From Lingula anatina (Eukaryota > Brachiopoda > Lingulata > Lingulida > Lingulidae): 64,000 nt of DNA. Below are positions 38,183 through 48,689 of the stretch, piece by piece. How positions within the stretch are numbered: position 1 is the first letter of the stretch; every line of letters begins with the position of its first letter. The position numbers and the translations under genes are program-made. Under the pieces are notes generated by a model that made no database searches, was not told the DNA's origin, and was given only the letters and a program-made list of their open reading frames with translations. Location of the stretch: NCBI RefSeq assembly GCF_001039355.2, contig NW_019776002.1, forward strand, positions 314,414-378,413. The letters run 5' to 3'.

Positions 38183-41100
38183 ATGATTAACATGGATTTT
38201 GATCCTGTGACTGCAGTGCCCTCAGACTCAGTTGGCGCTTTCTTCACCAGTTCTGACCACTTTCAGCATTCACTTACAGCTGAGCATGAAGAGAGTACTC
38301 CTAGTCAAAACTCCAAAAGTTGTCTGCATCAAGACTCTATCATCAAAAGTAGTTCCTATACAAATGATGGTCACCATGTTCACTTTTCATCCCCTTTGAC
38401 AAGAATCCACATATTGTCATCACCAGATAGCTCTCAAAGCACCCAGGATGCTTCTGATATATTTGAAGAAGAGTGCTCTTCTGTAAAATGGAATGCAGCA
38501 GGCAAGATGCTCCACAAATTAACATCTGTTGATGGAGGAGAAAAGGGAGATATAAATGAACACCTTCGGGAGCAGGTTGTCCCATGTTCAGATGATGAGA
38601 AAAATGGGTCTGAACAATGTGGCAGGGACAAGGTGTACATTCATCTGGGTGACACATTTAAAGATATAAGTCTGCAAATGTCTAATGTTGTCTTGGGAAA
38701 AGACAACCATGTAGCACATTCAGTAAATGACAGCCTTTCTCCGCAGAGGTTTTCTGATTATTTGTGCACAGAGAAAAACATTTGTCAAAATTTTCCGGAA
38801 CGTCAAGGCTTAATTGAGGACACTGCTATTAAAGAGAATTCAGGCATCCTAGATGTTGTAGAAGAAGACTATATAATGGCTGACATACAAAATGAGCACA
38901 ACAATGAGAATACAGAAGAGCACTTATCAGAAGAAACAATATCAGGTGGTTCATCAAAATCATTGCCAATAATTGTTGGAACACATGCTAATATACTGGT
39001 ACAACCTTTTGAGAATCCCTTGGACATGGCCAAGCAGTCAGAATTGTCACCAAAGAACAAAAAAGTATCCCACTTGGATTCACAGAAAGGATTGATTTAC
39101 CAAAGTGAAAGCAAGGAGAGTGTAGAAATGCAGGCCAAGGAAGTCATTTCTGACATTTTGAATTGTATCTGTATAGAAAACAATTGCCAAGGCAAAGAGA
39201 AGGAAAGCCAAACGGCAGTTGACAGCATCTCAATGTTTAGTAAGCATGTAGTACAACAGGAAAGTAACATGAATTGCTTGAAAAGAAAAGCTGTGACTTT
39301 TGACAGAGAAAGTGAAACGCCTGATAGTAAAGTGCCAAAGATGGAAGCAACTGATCTTTTTGTCCACCAATACTTATGTCATAAGTCAGAATCCAAAGGT
39401 GACTTTCCCATTGCAGCAGAAGACAGTGAAAGACAAATCCAAGAGAACAAGAGTCCTTTTTGCATTATAGCAGAAAACAATGATAGCAACATCCAAGAAG
39501 ACCAGAATGATTGTCCCATTATAACAGGAGACAGTGAGAGTCACATCCAAGAAGACAAGAGTTATTTTCCCACTGAAGCAGTAGCCAGTGATAGTCATAT
39601 CCCAGAGGACAAGAGTCATTTTTCCATTATACATGTAACAGAAAACAGTGATAGCCAAATCCAAGAAGACAAGAGTGATTTTCCCATTATAACAGAAGTC
39701 AGTGATAGTCACATTCACAAGAACGAGTGTGATTTTCGCCCTGAAGCATATGACAGACATTGCCACAACCATATAGATGACGGTCATTGCCACATCCAAG
39801 CAGATGACAGCCATTGCCACAGCCAAGCAGATGACATTCATAGTCACATCCAAGCGGATGACAGCCATTGTCACAGCCAAGCAGATGACATTCATTGTCT
39901 CATCGAAGCAGATAACAGTCATTGCCACATCCAAGCAGATGACAGCCATTGCCATAGCCAAGCAGGTGACAGTCATTGTCACAGTCAAGCAGATAACAGT
40001 CATAGCCACAGCCAAGCAGATGACAGTCATTACCACAACCAAGCAGATGACAGTCATTACCACAGTCAAGCAGATGACAGTCATAGCCACAGCCAAGCAG
40101 ATGACAGCCATTGCAACAACCAAGCAGATGACAGTCATTGCAACAACCAAGCAGATGACGGTCATTGCCACAGCCAAGCAGATGACAGTCATTACCACAG
40201 CCAAGCAGATGACAGCCATTGCCACAGCCAAGCAGATGACAGCCATTGCCACAGCCAAGCAGATGACATTCATAGTCACATCCAAGCGGATGACAGCCAT
40301 TGTCACAGCCAAGCAGATGACATTCATTGTCTCATCGAAGCAGATAACAGTCATTGCCACATCCAAGCAGATGACAGCCATTGCCATAGCCAAGCAGGTG
40401 ACAGTCATTGTCACAGTCAAGCAGATAACAGTCATAGCCACAGCCAAGCAGATGACAGTCATTACCACAACCAAGCAGATGACAGTCATTACCACAGTCA
40501 AGCAGATGACAGTCATAGCCACAGCCAAGCAGATGACAGCCATTGCAACAACCAAGCAGATGACAGTCATTACCACAACCAAGCAGATGACGGTCATTGC
40601 CACAGCCAAGCAGATGACAGTCATTACCACAGCCAAGCAGATGACAGTGATCAGCTAGTACCATGCACAGGGACATTCAGTGTTTCCTGTAATCTGTTAG
40701 AGATGCATGACAGTGCCAGTAAAACAGGGTCACCCTATGGGAGCAGTGATGATGGTGAGAAATCTTATTGTTTTATTTGACCTTCCATAAAGTTAAATAT
40801 ATGTAATAATGTGTTTTAGCTTCTACAGAAATTATTGAAGTGAATCATATTTTCATTTAATATCACCATTAGAAGTAAGTTGTGAAACTATTAATTTTTA
40901 AAACTGATTTCTAGGTAGTTGTAGCAAACTTTACTCTTGTGACCTGGACCTGTTAGATGAGATGGATATCCTTCTGTGTAGCCCAGTGGAGAAGAAGGCA
41001 CTGTTTGATCAAAGTGTTAGCCCTGTGAACCTTTCCACAGCTACCAGTCCTGTATTACACAGTGACAGCACACCACAAAGTTCATTATCACAAGGTGAGT

Positions 41101-41689
41101 GGAGTTTTGAAATTTTGGTCCTGTCCATTTCCTTAAGTGAAATATCACTGTAAAATGGGTTAGAAAAAATTTTGACTCTTTTGTGCTATTCTGTTGGTTG
41201 CAAATATTACTTAACGCAAGACTTTGTTTTATTATTTCAGGGACAAACTCTCCATCAAAAGATACTGTGTTCAGATGGCAAAAGCAGATTGTTAAAAATG
41301 CTGGTATGGTCCAATGTATCTATTTTGTAATTTTTAGTGTTCTGTAGTTAAATTGAAAGGTATGATTAATTTACACAAAGTATCTTAAATGAAAACTAAT
41401 TTAATCACGTAAACAATTTCAGCACAATATATTGATTTAATGTTGAATCAGAATGAATAAAAAATGTCAAAAGTAAACAGCAGACTTGTTTTGTCCATTC
41501 ATGCAGATATCCTGTTAAAATTGTGAACCTACAGTATATATTAATAATTTTGTTCTAGTGCCAGAGGACAGTCTCCCCAGTATACTGCCACTCCCTACTT
41601 GTAGAAAACCACTGAGGATAGGACTATCCAGGAAGCAGAAAGTACAACCACTACACTTACGATTTCAACCTAAACATTCACAGAACTGA
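38183..41689 (+). CDS. RAD51AP2: RAD51AP2-like protein with His/Asp-rich tandem repeat (4 coding exons)
   Basis: Coding exons: 38183-40754, 40915-41094, 41241-41303 and 41559-41689. Phases agree, giving 981 aa. The C-terminus CRKPLRIGLSRKQKVQPLHL matches the RAD51-interacting motif of RAD51AP1 and RAD51AP2 (pattern RLGLSR...VKPLH). One very large 5' coding exon followed by small ones, and the place next to CYRI, favour RAD51AP2, a meiotic RAD51 partner. The N-terminal part is acidic, Ser-rich and probably disordered. Residues 532-819 are 32 copies of a nine-residue repeat. The start ATG 38183 is the first in frame after a stop at 38168; ATGG at 38192 has a better context. An AATAAA lies at 41701-41706. 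The family call rests on the short C-terminal motif, gene structure and synteny, not on overall similarity. Confidence 0.72.
39776..40639 (+). repeat. 27-bp coding tandem repeat (32 units) with a 432-bp higher-order period
   Basis: Each unit encodes nine residues of the form DDSHCHSQA, with variation mainly at residues 3, 5, 6, 7 and 8 (Cys/Tyr/Ser, His/Asn). Units 3-16 recur as units 19-32, a 16-unit (432-bp) step, and in that stretch only one unit differs in protein (DDSHCNNQA against DDSHYHNQA). A recent block duplication has therefore followed older unit-by-unit growth. Because 27 is a multiple of three, other frames and the opposite strand stay open as a side effect. Confidence 0.95.
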
Positions 41690-41706
41690 ACTGCGCTCTA
41701 AATAAA

Positions 41707-43117
41707 TGATTTAATGATGTTTGTTTTTAAATTTATTGTGATAATATTACATGAATATGTATGTATGGGAATCTAGAGTACATACAATTTTCTGAGGAAT
41801 ATATGGTTCAGCCTCATTTGGTTTGTTACAGTGAAAATGTGATGTAACCTTTAACTCATAGATTGTTGTTAATGTTTATTACCATTCGATTTTATTGGAA
41901 TTTATTATAGAAAATTGTTAATAGTTTATTATTGATATTTTGTGCATTTTTAATTATAAATTTACATGTGAATATTTTGCAAATCATTATTTATACATAT
42001 GGATATATTTGAATCCTGTATAACCACATTTTGCACAGAGTTAATATATATTAACTGTTTTAAAATTAATGTTGAGTTTTAACATTTTTTTTTTTTTTGC
42101 CTTTTTATCATAGCCCATAAAATGAAATTATCTGAGCAATCTGGCTCACTATAAAATGTTTCTGCCTTTACTTTATTCGTTTTAATCTACAAAAAAAATC
42201 AAAATCCATAAAAAATCTTATTTATTTTTTTTATTGTTCATCCATTTAAAAACGTACTAAAAAGACGATATATGTAATGAATTGGTTAGAAAACAAACAT
42301 TTGATTGTGGTAGAGGTGCCTTGGAGTCTGTCTCAACCACGGCACAATTGCTCACATTTCCTACCTCCATAATCTGAAGACCTGGTCATCGGCTAAACAC
42401 AGCTGATGCAAATGGCGCAAATGCTGTTATAAATAGCAAAGAAGTTTAAAGATTTTGAGGTAAATCAAGTTTTTGAGTGGATATTTTATGGTTGATCTCG
42501 TAGTTGTATTTATTGTCTATTTATATAGTAAAGAAAAGCGCTTAGATTGGTTTACTTCTCACCAGTAATTAATGTTAGATAATATAAATAATACACGACC
42601 TTGTCGCTAAATAAATATTTTTGATAAATACCGTAGATCGAGATATACTTTTTTTTTACTTAATCATTTTAAATGTGAAATCTATTTTCATATTTCTGTA
42701 GTCCATGTGAATATAATTCTTTTTAAATGAAAATATGAATCACACGAGCCAGGTCCTTTGTGTAAGGTCAAAGATGTGGACTCTAGATAACACTCATTAC
42801 GGAGATAAATTTTACATTACAAATTTTCACTAGCATCAAGTCCTGGACATCAAGACAAAACATTTCTGTGAGGAAAAATTACGAAATATCTCCCTGTTTG
42901 AATCAGCTGTAGAATTTTACATCTTGGGCTTTCAGATGTCCAAGTCAAGGTGTCCTCTGTAATCTGGTTCTGACATGTTTTGTTTGAATAAAGGTACACC
43001 TTTGCCATTTGTTATATTTTATTTTGGTTAATCTAGAAGAGACAGGGAGTTGAACAGGTCTAATATTCCTTTAAAGAATTAATTCCCCAATGTTATCATA
43101 TTTTGTGTAGGTTCAGT
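41707..43117. other. Intergenic DNA before the RING gene
   Basis: AT-rich, without recognised genes. The right part contains the acceptor (TGTGTAG, ends 43110) of the RING gene's first coding exon, so a non-coding first exon and promoter must lie upstream, probably within 42300-43000. The second large duplication begins at 42929. Confidence 0.45.
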
Positions 43118-45807
43118 ATGGATGAGTGGCAGTTAAACATAGGCCTGATGCAGCGTATCAGGTCCAAATATGAGGCAGCTGGCCGCACCCTGGGGACAGA
43201 ACTGGCAGAAGATGGAGCCAGTGGTAGCCCACAGGACTTAGAAGAACACCACGAGGAGGATGTGATCCCTGATACACCAAGGTATCATAACTAACTGTAG
43301 CAGTATGAATAGATACTCTTATCTTACTTGTTGTACTGTTTTCTTGATAGAATCCCTTAATAAGACTTACCAACTGTGTGATGTTCACAGGTAATATATC
43401 ATATATGATAGGTTATTCTGTTTTACGGATAATATCATTTTGGAATGTTCGTACTATATGTAAATGTCATTTGTACCTCACAATGATACTTATGAAATAG
43501 TAGTCTGGTGGTCTTCACCGTTTTCTATATACAGAGTCCTGACCAGTAAATTATTGTAACATACTGTCCACATAAATAGTTTGGAAATCTCTTTATTGAT
43601 TGCTTTTACTATTTCAGCCCTGTGTTCAATAAAATTAAGCCTCAAAGAGTCTATCTAACAAAACCTATGCAAAATCCAAATGGAAGAGTACACCAGAGCA
43701 ATATATCAAGAGAACTCCTCTCCCAAAAATACAACAAGGACAACAGAAAGGATGCATTGGCTCGCCTTAAAGCACAGCGAGATAAAAGGAAGAATCCTCG
43801 TGAAAGCAGTTCTGATGAAGAAGAATTGGAGCCCAAAAAGCATCAGTCAAGTTCTGGAAGTGAATCTGAATTGGAAGAGACTCCATTGACAAATGGTACA
43901 AATCTAGCCCAAACATTATATACCACTCACCCTGAGCAAGAGCTGGGTAGCCACTCAAGGCTTGCTACAACTGCTGGATCAATGATTAAAGAAGATTCTG
44001 CTAGCTGTGATGGAAAAAATACTGCTGTTGGCGTAAAGGGGGCAAGCATTATGGAAAGTATTAATGCAAATATTGCCCATGTCTCGGCATGTGCTGAAGC
44101 GCCCTCTATAGACCATGTTCAGCTGGGTGCCAGTGGGTGCTCTGAGGGAGGTGATGTGGGTACTGGGGATACCAAAGATGACGTGTTGGACATGAAGGGG
44201 GTTCCAGGCTGTGGTAACCACTCCCCTACCAAACAGCACAGTGATTCTGACAGCATGGAAGACAACATGTCCCTGGCTTCTTTTGCTAATAGAGTGAGGA
44301 AGAAGAGCCCTGAACTGAAGAATCCCCCTGACCATGATGTAGCTGTGAGCAGTAGGTGTGGAGAAGACACCAAATGCTATCAGGGTAACTCACTCCACAG
44401 TGATGATGCTGTTATGTTGTCCACTTACCAATCTCAAGGTGCCCAGGGAAATCATGCTAGTCTTAGCGTCTCCTCAGTCACCAACACAGATACCTCACTC
44501 TATGCAGACATGACACCAAACCAGCAACAGATAGACCCAGGTTGTTCTGACAGGCTCTCTGATGCTAAAACCTTCTCAGAACCTGGTAGTGTACACCATG
44601 ATACTGTGCTGATATCTCCCACTGAGGGGAGACACAGTAATGTCACCAGATACAGTGCCAAGTGGAATAAATTCATGACTGCTGCCAGGCAAAAGTGCGC
44701 AGGAGCAGAAGCTGCTACAAAGAAACACGAAGAAGATGATGATGATGATGATGATTTTAAATTGTCTTCTTCTCAAAAAGCAGCACAGAGATTAAGTGAC
44801 AGCCAAAGAAATGAAGGTTCTAAGCCAGGCTGTGGACAGAGGAGGCACAGACTGGCATTCCCAGCCACCATGTCAAGCAATGCTTCTAGGTATGAAGCAG
44901 TGAGCAAAGAGGACACAGATAAAAATCTAAGCAGCAGGGGAAGTAGCTCAACTTTGACCAAATCGCTTGGAAGAGAAAACATGGACACGTCTCTAGGTTC
45001 AGTCACTCATCAGGGCAGCAGACTGTTGAAATTAACACCAGGCAGCAGATGTGTTCCTAGAAATGGGATAAAAGGGCAGCAAACCACTAATGTAAGAAAA
45101 GCTGAAAACGAATTTAAGTCAGCAAGGGAGGAGATGGAAATACGTAACAGGAGCAGAAATAAAGACAGTATACTGAATGCTTCTTCAGCTCATATGAAAC
45201 CATTAAAGAAACGAAAACTACCATCGAGCACTAGCAGTGCCTCTCTCCCCAGGACAACTAGTGGCACCAGTAGTGACATCTATCAGGGAAATCAAACAAC
45301 AGGTGCCAGTCACCCCAGCACTGCTGTCCCAGAGCTCCAGAACAGAAATCCACCAGTCACAGCTACCTCAGTCCCTCCCCCTACAGCAAGTACTGCCTCT
45401 GAGGACTTGGATATTATAGCTCTGGAGACACCCAGTGAGGACACTGCCCCTGGGGAGAGGAGGAGGGGAAAGAGGAGGAGGACGGCTTCCACTGCCAGGA
45501 ATATCTGGGCTGCATTAACTCCTGTTGCCAGGGGGATGAGCAGTAGACGACATCAGACCACCTCTCCTACTCCGGGTACATAGATTAACTTTTCTAAAAG
45601 ATGTGTTTATGTCACTATGTGTTTAATTTATAAAATTATGTTAAATCTATATAGAAATACCAGAATGAGGTAGACATCTTAATCTATTTAGCTTAGGCCT
45701 ATATTATCTGATAGTCTGTATCATTTCATACTGTGCAATATTTATTTTAAAAATAAGCTTTCATGGCCTCTAAATAAGATGATAAAACTGTGTCTTTGAG
45801 ATTAAAT
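42929..45807. repeat. Near-identical tandem duplication, copy 1 (about 2.9 kb)
   Basis: Carries the first two coding exons of the RING gene and flanking intron. It matches 45809-48689 closely and abuts it at a single N (45808). As with the block upstream of MYC, two alleles in series is the simplest reading. Confidence 0.9.
43118..45575 (+). CDS. RING gene exons 1-2, first copy (probable alternative allele)
   Basis: Exon 1 (43118-43281) encodes MDEWQLNIGLMQRIRSKYEA to DVIPDTP. Exon 2 (43618-45575, 1958 bases) continues SPVFNKIKPQRVYLTKPM and is rich in Ser, Lys and Asp/Glu, with an Asp run (DDDDDDDF) near its middle and a C-terminal RRRGKRRR basic patch. Both donors and acceptors are intact. 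It differs from the second copy at only a few residues, except for a cluster at 44000-44055. If the duplication is an assembly artefact, this is the other allele of the gene described next. If it is real, a transcript could include exon 2 twice only with a frame conflict at the exon 2 to exon 1 junction. Confidence 0.75.
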
Positions 45808-45808
45808 N
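45808..45808. other. Single-N assembly join
   Basis: One N joins the intron after exon 2 (copy 1) directly to sequence upstream of exon 1 (copy 2). It is the same signature as the N at 15108. Confidence 0.95.
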
Positions 45809-48689
45809 CTTTCAGATGTCCAAGTCAAGATGTCCTCTGTAATCTGGTTCTGTGTCAGACATGTTTTGTTTGAATAAAGGTACACCTTTGCCATTTGTTA
45901 TATTTTATTTTGGTTAATCTAGAAGAGACAGGGAGTTGAACAGGTCTAATATTCCTTTAAAGAATTAATTCCCCAATGTTATCATATTGTGTGTAGGTTC
46001 AGTATGGATGAGTGGCAGTTAAACATAGGCCTGATGCAGCGTATCAGGTCCAAATATGAGGCAGCTGGCCGCACCCTGGGGACAGAACCGGCAGAAGATG
46101 GAGCCAGTGGTAGCCCACAGGACTTAGAAGAACACCACGAGGAGGATGTGATCCCTGATACACCAAGGTATCATAACTAACTGTAGCAGTATGAATAGAT
46201 ACTCTTATCTTACTTGTTGTACTGTTTTCTTGATAGAATGCCTAAAGACTTACCAACTTTGTGATGCTAACAGGTAATATGTCTTGTATGATAGGTTATT
46301 CTGTTTTACAGACAATATCATTTTGGAATATTTGTACTACATGTAAATGTCATTTGTACCTCACAATGATAAGTACTTATGAAATAGTAGTCTGGTGGTC
46401 TTCACCTTTTTCTACAGAGTCCTCACCAGTAAATTATTGTAACATACTGTCCACATAAATAGTTTGGAAATCTCTTTATTGATTGCTTTTACTATTTCAG
46501 CCCTGTGTTCAATAAAATTAAGCCTCAGAGAGTCTATCTAACAAAACCTATGCAAAATCCAAATGGAAGAGTACACCAGAGCAATATATCAAGAGAACTC
46601 CTCTCCCAAAAATACAACAAGGACAACAGAAAGGATGCATTGGCTCGCCTTAAAGCTCAGCGAGATAAAAGGAAGAATCCTCGTGAAAGCAGTTCTGATG
46701 AAGAAGAATTGGAGCCCAAAAAGCATCAGTCAAGTTCTGGAAGTGAATCTGAATTGGAAGAGACTCCATTGACAAATGGTACAAATCTAGCCCAAACATT
46801 ATATACCACTCACCCTGAGCAAGAGCTGGGTAGCCACTCAAGGCTTGCTACAACTGCTGGATCAATGATTAAAGAAGATTCTTCTAACTGTGATGAGAAT
46901 AATACTGCTGTTGGCATAGAGGGGACAAGCAATATAGAAAGTATTAATGCAAATATTGCCCATGTCTCGGCTTGTGCTGAAGCGCCCTCTATAGACCGTG
47001 TTCAGCTGGGTGCCAGTGGGTGTTCTGAGGGAGGTGATGTGGGTACTGGGGATACCAAAGATGATGTGTTGGACATGAGGGGGGTTCCAGGCTGTGGTAA
47101 CCACTCCCCTACCAAACAGCACAGTGATTCTGACAGCATGGAAGACAACATGTCCCTGGCTTCTTTTGCTAATAGAGTGAGGAAGAAGAGCCCTGAACTG
47201 AAGAATCCCCCTGACCATGATGTAGCTGTGAGCAGTAGGTGTGGAGAAGACACCAAATGCTATCAGGGTAACTCACTCCACAGTGATGATGCTGTTATGT
47301 TGTCCACTTACCAATCTCAAGGTGCCCAGGGAAATCATGCTAGTCTTAGCGTCTCCTCAGTCACCAACACAGATACCTCACTCTATGCAGACATGACACC
47401 AAACCAGCAACAGATAGACCCAGGTTGTTCTGACAGGCTCTCTGATGCTAAAACCTTCTCAGAACCTGGTAGTGTACACCATGATACTGTGCCAACATCT
47501 CCCACTGAGGGAAGACACAGTAATGTCACCAGATACAGTGCCAAGTGGAATAAATTCATGACTGCTGCCAGGCAAAAGTGCGCAGGAGCAGAAGCTGCTA
47601 CAAAGAAACACAAAGAAGATGATGATGATGATGATGATTTTAAATTGTCTTCTTCTCAAAAAGCAGCACAGAGATTAAGTGACAGCCAAAGAAATGAAGG
47701 TTCTAAGCCAGGCTGTGGACAGAGGAGGCACAGACTGGCATTCCCAGCCACCATGTCAAGCAATGCTTCTAGGTATGAAGCAGTGAGCAAAGAGGACACA
47801 GATAAAAATCTAAGCAGCAGGGGAAGTAGCTCAACTTTGACCAAATCGCTTGGAAGAGAAAACATGGACACGTCTCTAGGTTCAGTCACTCATCAGGGCA
47901 GCAGACTGTTGAAATTAACACCAGGCAGCAGATGTGTTCCTAGAAATGGGATAAAAGGGCAGCAAACCACTAATGTAAGAAAAGCTGAAAACGAATTTAA
48001 GTCAGCAAGGGAGGAGATGGAAATACGTAACAGGAGCAGAAATAAAGACAGTATACTGAATACTTCTTCAGCTCATATGAAACCATTAAAGAAACGAAAA
48101 CTACCATCGAGCACTAGCAGTGCCTCTCTCCCCAGGACAACTAGTGGCACCAGTAGTGACATCTATCAGGGAAATCAAACAACAGGTGCCAGTCACCCCA
48201 GCACTGCTGTCCCAGAGCTCCAGAACAGAAATCCACCAGTCACAGCTACCTCAGTCCCTCCCCCTACAGCTAGTACTGCCTCTGAGGACTTGGATATTAT
48301 AGCTCTGGAGACACCCAGTGAGGACACTGCCCCTGGGGAGAGGAGGAGGGGAAAGAGGAGGAGAACGGCTTCCACTGCCAGGAATATCTGGGCTGCATTA
48401 ACTCCTGTTGCCAGGGGGATGAGCAGTAGACGACATCAGACCACCTCTCCTACTCCGGGTACATAGATTAACCTTTCTAAAAGATGTGTTTATGTCACTA
48501 TGTGTTTAATTTATAAAATTATGTTAAATCTATATAGAAATACCAGAATGAGGTAGACATCTTAATCTGTTTAGCTTAGGCCTATTATATCTGACAGTCT
48601 GTCCCATTTCATACTGTGCAATATTTATTTTAAAAATAAGCTTTCATGGCCTCTAAATAAGATGATAAAACTGTGTCTTTGAGATTAAG
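45809..48689. repeat. Near-identical tandem duplication, copy 2 (about 2.9 kb)
   Basis: Second copy, with exon 1 (46004-46167) and exon 2 (46501-48458) intact and open. The unique sequence that follows (intron and exons 3 onward) is continuous with this copy. Confidence 0.9.

Noticed and set aside
39386-40636. 416-codon minus-strand ORF and a 293-codon ORF in another plus frame across the nonapeptide repeat
   Set aside because: Both arise because a 27-bp unit without stops keeps every frame open. The sense frame connects to spliced exons with a recognisable C-terminal motif; these do not.
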